Source: Halobacillus kuroshimensis DSM 18393 | GTDB taxonomy: Bacteria > Bacillota > Bacilli > Bacillales > Halobacillaceae | Length of the DNA: 64,000 bases | Assembly: GCF_000425705.1 (NCBI RefSeq) | Contig: NZ_AUDY01000009.1 | Span: forward strand, 248,001-312,000 | Reading direction: 5' to 3' | Shown here: in pieces, positions 34,026 through 43,078 of the stretch | Position numbering within the stretch: the stretch's first letter is position 1 | How the letters are laid out: each line of letters opens with the position of its first letter | Notes under the pieces: model-generated | The model's database searches: none | The model's input: only the letters and a program-made list of their open reading frames with translations | Told to the model about the DNA's origin: nothing | Translations under genes and position numbers: made by a program

Positions 34026-35639
34026 ATGATATCATTTAACCACCATGCCCAGCCCTATCCGGTCTCACGCAAGGCCGTCTATGCCAAAAATGGAATGGTC
34101 TCAACATCCCAGCCGCTGGCGGCGCAGGCGGGCCTCGACATTTTAAAGAAAGGAGGCAACGCCATTGATGCCGCGATTGCCACGGCCGCCTGTCTCACGG
34201 TTGTCGAACCGACCTCCAACGGCATTGGTGGAGATGCCTTTGCGCTGGTTTGGACGAAAGGAAAGCTGCACGGACTGAATGCGAGCGGGCGCTCGCCGCA
34301 GTCGATTTCCATTGACCAGGTGAAGGCGGATGGTCATGAGGAGATTCCGAAATACGGCTGGGTGCCTGTCACTGTTCCTGGAGCCCCGAGTGCGTGGGCG
34401 GAACTCAGTGAAACGTTTGGAAAGCTTCCATTAGAAGAGGTGCTCGCACCCGCTGTACAGTATGCCGAAGAAGGCTTCCCTGTTTCACCAACCCTTGCGA
34501 AATATTGGAACAAGGCTGTCCAGACGTTTGAAAAGGAACTGGAGGATGATGTATTTTCAGAATGGTTCCATACGTTCACACCAAAAGGACGGGCTCCAAA
34601 AGCAGGGGAGATCTGGTCGTCCCACGATCATGCAGAAACGCTGCGCTCGATTGGGAAAACGAAGGCCGCCTCTTTTTATGAAGGAGAACTGGCGGAGAAA
34701 ATTGCGGCTTTTTCAGAGAAGCACGGCGGATACATAACGAAGGAAGATTTGGCTCAGCACCGCTGTGAGTGGGTGGATCCGATCCACGTCAATTACCGTG
34801 GCTATGAAGTGTGGGAAATCCCGCCGAACGGCCAGGGTCTGATAGCGCTGCAGGCGTTGAATATTTTGAAGGGCTTCGAATTTCCTGCCAAGGATTCGGT
34901 GGATACGTATCATAAGCAGATGGAAGCGATGAAGCTTGCTTTTGCGGATGGACAGAAACATATTACCGAACCTTCCTACATGAGGCATACAGCAGAAGAT
35001 CTATTGAATGAATCCTACGGGGAGGAGCGCCGGCAGCTCATCAGAGAAGAAGCACGTCAGCCGGAAGCGGGTGAACCATCTTTGAGCGGGACGGTTTATT
35101 TAGCGGCCGCGGACGGAGATGGCAATATGGTTTCCTTCATTCAAAGCAACTATATGGGCTTCGGGTCAGGACTGGTCGTTCCCGGCACAGGCATCGCCCT
35201 GCAGAACCGCGGGCATAATTTCTCCATGGATCCTGACCATGTGAATGCTCTTGAAGGTGGAAAGCGGACGTATCATACAATCATTCCAGGATTTTTAACA
35301 AAAGGAAACAACCCCGTCGGCCCTTTCGGTGTGATGGGTGGCTTCATGCAGCCGCAGGGACATGTGCAGGTCGTCATGAATACCATTGATTTCGGATTGA
35401 ATCCACAGGCGGCCCTTGATGCGCCGCGCTGGCAGTGGCTGAAGGATAAGCAGGTGGAAGTGGAACAGACCTTCCCCTCCCACATCGCCCAGCAGCTCGT
35501 GGATAAAGGCCATGACATTACGGTTCAGGTCGAGCCGAACAGCTTCGGCCGGGGGCAGATGATCTGGAGAGATCCGGAAAGCGGTGTCCTCGTCGGAGGC
35601 ACGGAATCGCGTACCGATGGGATAACCGCGGGGTGGTAA
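34026..35639 (+). CDS. Gamma-glutamyltransferase family protein (YwrD-like)
   Basis: A 537-residue Ntn-hydrolase of the gamma-glutamyltranspeptidase family, close in type to B. subtilis YwrD. The likely autoprocessing and catalytic Thr is in LSGTVYLAAADGDGN near residue 355; the substrate loop GVMGGFMQPQGHVQ follows near 440. There is no signal peptide, so unlike classical Ggt it should be cytosolic. ATG 34026 has AAGGAG eleven bases upstream; TTG 34020, overlapping the tctA stop, has it at five bases and is an equal candidate. It may hydrolyse gamma-glutamyl compounds imported by the transporter encoded before it. Confidence 0.9.
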   Translation: MISFNHHAQPYPVSRKAVYAKNGMVSTSQPLAAQAGLDILKKGGNAIDAAIATAACLTVVEPTSNGIGGDAFALVWTKGKLHGLNASGRSPQSISIDQVKADGHEEIPKYGWVPVTVPGAPSAWAELSETFGKLPLEEVLAPAVQYAEEGFPVSPTLAKYWNKAVQTFEKELEDDVFSEWFHTFTPKGRAPKAGEIWSSHDHAETLRSIGKTKAASFYEGELAEKIAAFSEKHGGYITKEDLAQHRCEWVDPIHVNYRGYEVWEIPPNGQGLIALQALNILKGFEFPAKDSVDTYHKQMEAMKLAFADGQKHITEPSYMRHTAEDLLNESYGEERRQLIREEARQPEAGEPSLSGTVYLAAADGDGNMVSFIQSNYMGFGSGLVVPGTGIALQNRGHNFSMDPDHVNALEGGKRTYHTIIPGFLTKGNNPVGPFGVMGGFMQPQGHVQVVMNTIDFGLNPQAALDAPRWQWLKDKQVEVEQTFPSHIAQQLVDKGHDITVQVEPNSFGRGQMIWRDPESGVLVGGTESRTDGITAGW

Positions 35640-35663
35640 TTGAGGAGAAGGAGTTCTGCAATC

Positions 35664-36227
35664 ATGAGAACCTATTGGGATATATTTATCGCTTTTTTCC
35701 GAGTCGGTATGCTCGGTTATGGCGGCGGCCCCGGGTCGATTCCATTGATTCATAAAGAAGTGGTGGACAAATACAAATGGGTAACAGCAGAGGAGTTCGG
35801 AGACATCCTGGCGCTCGGCAATACGCTCCCAGGCCCTATTGCAACAAAGCTCGCCGGCTATATCGGCCATCAGGTGAAGGGAATGACAGGGATGCTGATC
35901 GGGGTTCTGGCGACGATTATTCCGACCATCCTGCTGATCATCATTCTTTTGACCTCTCTGTCATCCATTAAACAATTTGACTGGGTGCAGGGGATGACAG
36001 CCGCTGTTATTCCTGTCGTGGGCGTGATGCTGGCGGTGTTGACGTGGCAGTTTTTAGATAAGGCAGGCAAAGGGATGGGGTGGCGGAACACAATCATCGC
36101 TGCTGTCGTGCTGGTCATCCTGATGGAAGTGCTCTCCATCCACCCGGGGATCATTATCGGAGCCCTGTTAGTATTTGCCCTTGTTAAAAAAGATAAGCAG
36201 AAAGCGAAGGAGGCGGGAGCTTCATGA
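35664..36227 (+). CDS. Half-size chromate transporter (CHR family), first of a pair
   Basis: A 187-residue single-domain CHR protein with the family signature FFRVGMLGYGGGPGSIPLIHKEVV at the N-terminus (two short stretches), ALGNTLPGPIATKLAGYIG near 55, and five to six helices. Short CHR proteins act as antiparallel pairs; in B. subtilis both halves are required for chromate efflux. ATG 35664 has AAGGAG ten bases upstream. It overlaps its partner by ATGA. Confidence 0.9.
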   Translation: MRTYWDIFIAFFRVGMLGYGGGPGSIPLIHKEVVDKYKWVTAEEFGDILALGNTLPGPIATKLAGYIGHQVKGMTGMLIGVLATIIPTILLIIILLTSLSSIKQFDWVQGMTAAVIPVVGVMLAVLTWQFLDKAGKGMGWRNTIIAAVVLVILMEVLSIHPGIIIGALLVFALVKKDKQKAKEAGAS

Positions 36228-36754
36228 TGATTTACTGGCAGCTTTTTCTCGCCTTCTTCATTCCCGGCATCCTCGGTTACGGCGGGGGGCCGGCTTCGAT
36301 TCCGCTTGTGGAAAATGAAGTGGTCCAGAACTACGAGTGGATGGATGTGCAGGAGTTCAGTGAAGTACTTGCACTCGGGAATTCACTTCCCGGACCGATT
36401 GCGACAAAAATGGCCGGTTATATCGGCTATGAAGTGGCCGGAGTGCCGGGTGCCTTTGTTGCGGTCTTTGCTACGGTGGCCCCGTCCTTGATATTAATGA
36501 TCATGCTGCTCGGCCTGTTGTTCAAGTATAAGGATTCACCAAAAGTGAAGCGGATGACAATGTATGTCCGTCCGGTAATCGCCGTGCTGCTCGGCGTCAT
36601 GGCGTGGAGCTTTTTCAAGGAATCGTTTGAAGGCATCGGCTGGCTGCAGACGGCCATTCTGATCGTGGCCGGCTACGTGCTGATGGAGCGGGTGAAGGTG
36701 CATCCCGCTTTCGTAATCGCCGGCGCTTTAGCCTATGGAGGGTTTTTCCTTTGA
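36224..36754 (+). CDS. Half-size chromate transporter (CHR family), second of a pair
   Basis: A 176-residue partner with the same signatures (FFIPGILGYGGGPASIPLV and LALGNSLPGPIATKMAGYIG). Roughly half the positions match the preceding protein, so the pair arose by duplication. It is the last gene of the cluster. Chromate itself may not be the natural substrate in this context; sulfate-like or organic anions are possible. Confidence 0.9.
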   Translation: MMIYWQLFLAFFIPGILGYGGGPASIPLVENEVVQNYEWMDVQEFSEVLALGNSLPGPIATKMAGYIGYEVAGVPGAFVAVFATVAPSLILMIMLLGLLFKYKDSPKVKRMTMYVRPVIAVLLGVMAWSFFKESFEGIGWLQTAILIVAGYVLMERVKVHPAFVIAGALAYGGFFL

Positions 36755-36761
36755 ATAGAAA

Positions 36762-36792
36762 AAGAGAGGTCCCTTTTATGGGGCTTCTTTTC
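36762..36792 (+). terminator. Terminator of the chromate-transporter operon
   Basis: A 12-bp stem with three G-U pairs (36762-36773 with 36780-36791), followed by a few T. Confidence 0.6.
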
Positions 36793-36825
36793 GTCTGTAG
36801 AGAAAACCTTTGTCATTCCGTGTGG

Positions 36826-36960
36826 TTTGGGCTACGTTCCGCTTATCGGTGGGTGCTTGCCTCGGGCCCGGCCTCAGCTAACTTGGTCAGGAAAAAATCA
36901 CCTTCCCAAGTGGATCTTCGGCTCGTGCTGTTCCCGCAGGCGTCACCACCGAACGCTTCT
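36826..36960. repeat. GC-rich interspersed-repeat-like element with inverted ends
   Basis: A non-coding block of clearly higher GC than its surroundings. Its ends are inverted (CGGTGGGTG near 36847, CACCACCG near 36944-36951) and it has the CCCGCAGGCGTCACC-type core of the interspersed repeats common in Bacillaceae genomes. Only one copy is visible in this window; the identification rests on resemblance. Confidence 0.45.
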
Positions 36961-37043
36961 CGTAACACTTGAAGACGGCGTATCCCAGCCTTAAAGAAAA
37001 GCAGGATACACTGGATAACGAGCAGACGGGTCCACATTCATAA

Positions 37044-37211
37044 AATTACATAAAAAAGCCGCCGAAACGTATCTTTCAGGCTGTTGAGCGTAGCTTTGCA
37101 GATTCAAAAGAAAGGCATGGGCTGTGCTATTTCCGTTTGCTTGGAAATGAAAAAGTGAAAAAACAGGCGCTGATGACGGCTGCCTGCCAGAATATGAAAA
37201 AGACCCCCTAA
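37044..37211 (+). pseudogene. IS1182-family transposase C-terminal remnant
   Basis: A 55-codon open stretch with no start codon of its own that reads VERSFADSKERHGLCYFR followed after a few residues by LMTAACQNMKK and a stop. This is the typical C-terminus of IS1182-type DDE transposases. The upstream part of the gene is missing; an in-frame stop precedes it at 37041. It is a relic of a past insertion. Confidence 0.85.
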
Positions 37212-37255
37212 GGAGCGTTGCCCCTTCCGCGGAAAGGGAAGGGGGCTTTCGCTCC
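37212..37255. repeat. Long inverted repeat at the edge of the IS remnant
   Basis: GGAGCG (37212-37217) pairs with CGCTCC (37250-37255) and GCCCCTTCC (37220-37228) with a GGAAGGGGGC arm (about 37237-37246). It starts at the base after the transposase stop and could be a terminal element of the lost IS or an intrinsic terminator. Confidence 0.65.
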
Positions 37256-37268
37256 TGGCGGTAAGAAA

Positions 37269-37308
37269 GAAAAAAGCTTGTAAAGAAACAGGGGTTTCTC
37301 TACAAGCT
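37269..37308 (-). terminator. Terminator of ohr
   Basis: A 15-bp stem with one mismatch (37275-37289 with 37294-37308); on the minus strand it is followed by a run of T. Confidence 0.88.
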
Positions 37309-37338
37309 GAGAGGTCCTTTAGAAAGGAGCTCTCTTTT

Positions 37339-37761
37339 TTATTTTGCAGTTGTTGTCAGTTTAACTTCAATGTTGTTGCGTGTCGCACGGGAGTACGGGC
37401 ACACCTGGTGGGCTTTTTCAACAAGCTCTTCCGCTTCTTCCTGGGAAACTCCTTCGATTTCCACTGCAAGTTCAACAGCAAGACCGAAGCCTTCCCCTTC
37501 TTTTCCGATGCTTACGTTGGCTGTAATCGCAGATGTAATTTTTTTCTTCGCCTGAGAGGCAACGAGTTGAAGAGCGCTGTCAAAGCATGCAGAGTAACCG
37601 GCTGCAAATAGCTGCTCGGGGTTAGTCGCTCCTTCTTTTCCTGAGCCGCCAAGTTCTTTAGGCATGGATAGATCAAGGTTCAACGTACCGTCGCTGGACG
37701 TTACCGTACCTTGTCGTCCTCCCTGTGCTGTTGCTGCTGCTGTATATAAAGCTTTTTCCAT
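37339..37761 (-). CDS. ohr: Organic hydroperoxide resistance protein Ohr
   Basis: A 140-residue OsmC/Ohr-family thiol peroxidase that reduces organic and lipid hydroperoxides in the cytosol, using lipoyl groups as reductant. The two redox cysteines are in GYSACFDSAL (about residue 59) and HQVCPYSRATR (about 123). Length is standard. Divergent from the MarR-type OhrR gene, with an operator between them. Confidence 0.95.
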   Translation of the reverse strand: MEKALYTAAATAQGGRQGTVTSSDGTLNLDLSMPKELGGSGKEGATNPEQLFAAGYSACFDSALQLVASQAKKKITSAITANVSIGKEGEGFGLAVELAVEIEGVSQEEAEELVEKAHQVCPYSRATRNNIEVKLTTTAK

Positions 37762-37779
37762 CTTTCTTCACTCCTCTTT

Positions 37780-37812
37780 TAAATTGTGTATAATTAAGTT
37801 GTGCACAATTTA
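37780..37812. promoter_or_regulatory. OhrR-type operator
   Basis: A long inverted repeat: TAAATTGTG (37780-37788) and CACAATTTA (37804-37812), with a central TAATTAA. It resembles the TACAATTAAATTGTA box bound by OhrR and overlaps the region just upstream of ohr. Confidence 0.8.
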
Positions 37813-37918
37813 ATTTATAGCAAAGAGATCATTTTGTCAACCAGCGATACTCAAAAACTGGTTTTGTTGTGACAAATGGATGGATTCGCTACACTGAAGA
37901 TATAAAGGAGAGATCGAT

Positions 37919-38365
37919 ATGGCTGAAGAGCATTTGAAATTGGAAAACCAGATTTGTTTTTCCATTTATGCAGCGGCGCGTGAAATGACGAAAATGTATA
38001 AACCCCTGCTTCAAAAGTTGGATGTCACCTATCCGCAGTACTTGGTGCTGCTTGTACTATGGGAAGAGGACAGCATGACGGTGAATGAGCTTGGCAGACG
38101 TTTATATCTGGATTCCGGAACGCTCACACCGATGCTGAAGCGGATGGAAACATCGGGACTGCTTGAACGGAAACGGTCGCCGGAGGATGAGCGACGGGTG
38201 ATCGTAACATTGACAGACCAGGGTAGAAATGCGGAAAAGGATGCCAGTGACATCCCGTTTCAGGTCATTGATCACCTCGCTATGGATGAAGCAGAACTGA
38301 AACAGTTCAAGGCTTCGCTCGTGAAAACTCTTGAACATCTCCATGATCGAAATGAGAAGTCATAA
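37919..38365 (+). CDS. ohrR: MarR family peroxide-sensing repressor OhrR
   Basis: A 148-residue MarR-type repressor. The single-Cys sensor motif NQICFSIYAAAREM places the reactive Cys at residue 14, matching Cys15 of B. subtilis OhrR. The tyrosines expected to interact with it (in YPQYLVL) are present, as is the winged helix (LGRRLYLDSGTLTPMLKRME). No other Cys is seen, so it should be of the one-Cys type. Divergent from ohr. Confidence 0.94.
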   Translation: MAEEHLKLENQICFSIYAAAREMTKMYKPLLQKLDVTYPQYLVLLVLWEEDSMTVNELGRRLYLDSGTLTPMLKRMETSGLLERKRSPEDERRVIVTLTDQGRNAEKDASDIPFQVIDHLAMDEAELKQFKASLVKTLEHLHDRNEKS

Positions 38366-38366
38366 G

Positions 38367-38405
38367 AAAATCCCCGCTTTCTTAAAGAAGAGCGGGGATT
38401 TCTTT
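38367..38405. terminator. Bidirectional terminator between ohrR and lctP
   Basis: An 11-12 bp stem (38367-38378 with 38391-38401) with T runs on both strands. Confidence 0.88.
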
Positions 38406-40031
38406 TTATACACCGATGAGGGACAAAGCATAAGTTGTTACACAGACAACCATCAGCAGAATGAAACTGTATTTCAGTGTCATCTTGAATAACGTGGACT
38501 CCTGACCGGTCTGTTTAACCGCTGCTGTCGCAATCGCAATGGACTGCGGGGAGATCAGCTTGGCCATCACGCCGCCGGCGGTATTGGCGGCGAGAAGCAG
38601 GGCCGGGTTGGCTGTGATCTGATCAGCAGTAACTGCCTGTAAGTGACCGAATAAGGCGTTATTGCTGACGACAGAGCCGGTAATGAAAACACCGATCCAG
38701 CCGAGCGCAGGACTGACGAGTGGGAACAGGCTTCCCGTTTTGGATAAGGCGAGTCCGATGGTGGAGCTCAGCCCGGCAAAATTGGATAAGTTTGCAAAGC
38801 CCATGACGAAACAGATCGTCAAGATGGGGATCCACAATTCCTGGATCGTCGCTTTCAAGTTTTTCATCCCTTCTGGAAGGGTGATCGCAGAGCTGAACCA
38901 TCCAGTCAGAAGAACAGCCACCAATATCGCTGTGCCGGTCGCAGAAATAAAATCAAGTTTAAAAATGGCATCAAGCGCGGTTGTTTCCGGCGCGATCGGT
39001 GGAGCTTTCTGAATCTGCTGGTGCAGGTATGGAATCGATACCAACCGGGTCGTACCAGCAAGCAGGCCTCCATCATTGAACAGGGCTTTAAATGCAGGAA
39101 GACTCCATATGGTAATGACGGCCGTTAAGATGTAGAACGGAGACCAGGCTTTAACAATTTCCTTCAGGCTGTATGTTTCGCCATTCTGAACGGCTGGAGC
39201 ATCCGCTTCTCTGTGGATCGTTTTCGGCTGCCATTTTCTTAGGAACAGCGCAAGACCAGCCATACTTAAGAGGGCGGCAAGGATGTTGGCAAGTTCGGGA
39301 CCGAGAAATAGAATCGTAAACAGCTGGGTACCTGTGTAAATGCCACTGACGACGAGCAGGGCAGGCAGGGTTTCTTTCACGCCTTTCCATCCATTCAGCA
39401 AAAAGACGAGCACAAACGGAATGGCAAAGGAGATAGCGGGAAGCAGGTAAGCCAGTGTCCGGGAAAGCTCCATCGTTTCAAGGTTTCCCATCTGGGCACC
39501 TACGATGACAGGAATTCCGATTGCTCCGAAAGCACCGGAAGCAGCATTGGCGATCAAGCATAACGCTGCGGCTTTCAACGGGCGGAAGCCCAGTTCTACA
39601 AGCAGGGCGGCACTGATGGCAATCGGTACACCAAATCCTGCGGCCCCTTCAAGGAAAGCGTTGAAGCTGAACCCGATCAGCAGAAGCTGCAGCCGCTGAT
39701 CCTGGGAGATGTTCGCGATACTGGAGCGGATGACCGTGAACTTTCCAGTATGTACAGCAATTTTGTACAACCAGACGGCCATAATGACAATGTATCCGAT
39801 CGGCCACAGACCGTTCGCTATGCCGTGAAGGGCTGCGGCAAGCGCATTATCCCATGGCATATCAAACAACAACACAGCGATAACCAGACTCATGATGAGT
39901 GTGAGAAAGGCAGCTAGAATCCCTTTCATACGGAGGCGGGTTAACGCCAAAAAGAAGAAAAAGATGGGGAGAGCGGCTAACAGCGCGCTCACGCCCAGAT
40001 TACCAAAAGGATCGTACTGTTGGAACCACAT
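38406..40031 (-). CDS. lctP: L-lactate permease (LctP family)
   Basis: A 541-residue membrane protein with 12 or more helices of the lactate permease family; recognisable segments include [31 protein letters not shown] loops (residues about 120-150), [14 protein letters not shown], and the C-terminal [13 protein letters not shown]. It exchanges lactate across the membrane. It lies 27 bases behind ldh on the same strand, so lactate production and export or uptake are coupled under Rex control. Confidence 0.93.
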   Translation of the reverse strand: MWFQQYDPFGNLGVSALLAALPIFFFFLALTRLRMKGILAAFLTLIMSLVIAVLLFDMPWDNALAAALHGIANGLWPIGYIVIMAVWLYKIAVHTGKFTVIRSSIANISQDQRLQLLLIGFSFNAFLEGAAGFGVPIAISAALLVELGFRPLKAAALCLIANAASGAFGAIGIPVIVGAQMGNLETMELSRTLAYLLPAISFAIPFVLVFLLNGWKGVKETLPALLVVSGIYTGTQLFTILFLGPELANILAALLSMAGLALFLRKWQPKTIHREADAPAVQNGETYSLKEIVKAWSPFYILTAVITIWSLPAFKALFNDGGLLAGTTRLVSIPYLHQQIQKAPPIAPETTALDAIFKLDFISATGTAILVAVLLTGWFSSAITLPEGMKNLKATIQELWIPILTICFVMGFANLSNFAGLSSTIGLALSKTGSLFPLVSPALGWIGVFITGSVVSNNALFGHLQAVTADQITANPALLLAANTAGGVMAKLISPQSIAIATAAVKQTGQESTLFKMTLKYSFILLMVVCVTTYALSLIGV

Positions 40032-40058
40032 GGCGGATCATCTCTTTTCAAAAGAAGT

Positions 40059-41036
<978 letters not shown>

Positions 41037-41057
41037 CTAAGGATAGTGAACAAGATA

Positions 41058-41075
41058 TTGTGAATCATTTCACAT
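41058..41075. promoter_or_regulatory. Rex box 1 upstream of ldh
   Basis: TTGTGAATCATTTCACAT matches the Rex consensus TTGTGAANNNNTTCACAA at all but the last position, 34 bases before the ldh start codon. Confidence 0.9.
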
Positions 41076-41114
41076 TTACATTGTGCAATACTTCCAAAGT
41101 GAATTCAATGGCTT

Positions 41115-41132
41115 TTGTGAAATAATTCACAA
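41115..41132. promoter_or_regulatory. Rex box 2 upstream of ldh
   Basis: TTGTGAAATAATTCACAA is a perfect Rex palindrome. The two boxes are 57 bases apart centre to centre and bracket the likely ldh promoter. Confidence 0.95.
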
Positions 41133-41133
41133 T

Positions 41134-41739
41134 TAACTTGTCTCATTTCAAATAAAGCGTTTTCTTGTTCAAAAGTTGGACATATTTGTGTGGGGTCTTG
41201 GAGGGAAAGGGGAAGATCTTCCCCCTGCCTTCTATTATAAATGGAAGCAGGATGGAAAACTATTGAATGGATGTAAAATATGCAGATGTGATCCGTTCGA
41301 TTTCGCCGCCATCCACGGCCTCAAAGATCTATTCTCTTTCATTAATGGATATTGACTTAAGCACCACCATTCACAAAAAAGCAGCCATTTCCAATCATGC
41401 GCTTCCTTCCTTTTTCGTATCTATTTCCTCTACGACTGCATCCAATTCACTGTGTTTGCATTTCTTTGTTTTTTCCAGATTCTGTTTGAAGGGCATCTTT
41501 ATACGCCGGCAGAACTCCGCCTTCACTTCCTTACCCAGGGTTTTCAGCTGTATATTTGGTTCTACTTTTTTCTCAAGCTGGAGGAACTAATGAAAAGTGC
41601 GTTTATGATGATCACAAAAGCTTTTGCTGGATAGATCCAGAACAATTCCTTAAGAGAAACATCGGTTCTTGATTTTCTCCATCATTCCTCCCTGTAATCT
41701 GTGCTAGGATGGATAACAATAAGAACGACGGAGAGGGGT
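41134..41739. other. About 600 bases without a convincing gene; possible decayed ORF
   Basis: Contains a perfect 16-base palindrome (GGGGAAGATCTTCCCC, 41209-41224). On the minus strand a start-less open stretch of about 60 codons (roughly 41590 down to 41405) reads as a charged, protein-like segment ending in EEIDTKKEGSA. It lacks a start and a ribosome site and may be a relic of an unrecognised gene. The plus-strand frame 41267-41590 has an atypical composition and no ribosome site. Confidence 0.35.
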
Positions 41740-41745
41740 ATGGGT

Positions 41746-42936
41746 ATGCTGATTCCAAGAGAGGTAGCTCAATCAATTGTTCAGGAAACCGAACCAATTA
41801 TGAATAAAAATATCAACTTCATGGATGAAAAGGCGAAAATCATCGCCAGTCTGGATAAAATGCGGATCGGTGATTTTCATGAGGGTGCAGCTAAAGTGCT
41901 GGAAACCGGCCAGACGTTAATCATTTCGTCGCAAGAAACGTATGAAGGAGCGAAAGCTGGGATCAACCTTCCTGTCCGTCTGCATGAACAGATCGTCGGT
42001 GTGATCGGAATCACGGGTGAACCGGAGGAGCTTAGCCAGCAGGGCGCGCTGCTTCAAAAAATGACGGAAATCCTCATTAAAGAAGCGTATCTAGATGAAC
42101 AGGTCGAGCTGGAGACGCAGGCCAGAGAGACGTTTGTGAACGAATGGATCCGTAATCAGTATCAGGATGAAAAGCTGTTTGCGACAAGAGGGTGGATGTT
42201 CGGCATCAACATTTATAAACCCCGTGTGGCTGTGCTGCTGGAGCTCAGCGGCTTTCAGGATTATTGGTATGACAAGCTGGGATCACCACTCGGAGATGTC
42301 AATGATGAAGTGCAGATGCAGCGGTACCGGAGAAATGTGGAAAAGCTGATCCTCCGCCACTTCCCCGACTACAATGAACATGTCCTGATTCCAGAGGGCA
42401 GTTCCCGCTATATGATCCTGCTGTCTGTGAACGAACATAAAGATCCGCTCTATCAAAAAGAAAGAGTCAACGCACGGGTGCGGGAAATCCAGGAGGCACT
42501 CCGAAAGACGTATGAGCAGGAAAGTTCTGCTGGTGTCGGCAGCGTGTGCCGGCATCCCGGTACTATGTGGAAATCGGTGGACGAAGCCGACCGTGCGCTC
42601 CGCTATGCTTCTGATCACCATCAACCGCTTTATTTTTATGAAGATTTAGGTGTGGAGTCACTCATGTATGATGTACCGGAATCGGTTCGGCGTGATTTCA
42701 TTGCAAGAAAGCTTCAGCCGGAGGATCTTGGGTCCATTCCGGATTGGGAGAACACCCTGGAGACTTTTTATCAACAAAAGGGTTCGATTAAAGCGACCTC
42801 GGAGGTGCTTCATATTCATAAGAACACCCTTCAATACCGGTTGAAAAAGATTAAGGACGTAACCGGATATGATCCCCGCGATATCAATGATTCGACATTA
42901 CTGCAGATGGCTCTTGCCTTCCATAAAATCACCTGA
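41746..42936 (+). CDS. CdaR family transcriptional regulator (sugar-diacid/glycerate type)
   Basis: A 396-residue regulator: N-terminal sugar-diacid recognition domain at 1-135 (starting MLIPREVAQSIVQE, with INLPVRLHEQIVGVIGITG), a central GGDEF-like region, and a C-terminal PucR/CdaR helix-turn-helix (SIKATSEVLHIHKNTLQYRL, DVTGYDP). E. coli CdaR responds to glycerate and sugar diacids. ATG 41746 has the GAGAGGGG ribosome site seven bases upstream; ATG 41740 is too close to it. The adjacent downstream operon includes a glycerate kinase, so glycerate is a plausible effector here. Confidence 0.9.
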   Translation: MLIPREVAQSIVQETEPIMNKNINFMDEKAKIIASLDKMRIGDFHEGAAKVLETGQTLIISSQETYEGAKAGINLPVRLHEQIVGVIGITGEPEELSQQGALLQKMTEILIKEAYLDEQVELETQARETFVNEWIRNQYQDEKLFATRGWMFGINIYKPRVAVLLELSGFQDYWYDKLGSPLGDVNDEVQMQRYRRNVEKLILRHFPDYNEHVLIPEGSSRYMILLSVNEHKDPLYQKERVNARVREIQEALRKTYEQESSAGVGSVCRHPGTMWKSVDEADRALRYASDHHQPLYFYEDLGVESLMYDVPESVRRDFIARKLQPEDLGSIPDWENTLETFYQQKGSIKATSEVLHIHKNTLQYRLKKIKDVTGYDPRDINDSTLLQMALAFHKIT

Positions 42937-42964
42937 AAGAGAAGCGGATTGAGCTTCTCTTTTG
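42936..42964 (+). terminator. Terminator after the CdaR-type regulator
   Basis: A perfect 10-bp stem (42936-42945 with 42953-42962) and T run; it separates the regulator from the operon that follows. Confidence 0.85.
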
Positions 42965-42987
42965 TTCTTTATACCAAAATAAAGCTG

Positions 42988-43001
42988 TGAAAACGTTTGT
43001 A
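42988..43001 (+). promoter_or_regulatory. Candidate cre site 1 (CcpA)
   Basis: TGAAAACGTTTGTA matches the cre consensus TGWAANCGNTNWCA except at two positions in the right half. Confidence 0.5.
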
Positions 43002-43044
43002 TTATTGGTCTTCGTAACATGGAAAGCATCCCGCATTTCACTTA

Positions 43045-43058
43045 TGATAGCGTTAACA
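43045..43058 (+). promoter_or_regulatory. Candidate cre site 2 (CcpA)
   Basis: TGATAGCGTTAACA differs from the cre consensus at one position only and lies 21 bases before the phosphorylase start, where CcpA would block transcription when glucose is available. Confidence 0.75.
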
Positions 43059-43078
43059 TCATTTTTGGAGGGGACAAA

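Noticed and set aside
36751-36972. Plus-strand frame of 73 codons after the chromate transporter genes
   Set aside because: It runs through a terminator and the GC-rich repeat element and has no ribosome site.
41267-41590. Plus-strand frame of 107 codons
   Set aside because: Ser/Phe-rich composition, no ribosome site and no recognisable motif; more likely chance or the reverse of a decayed gene.
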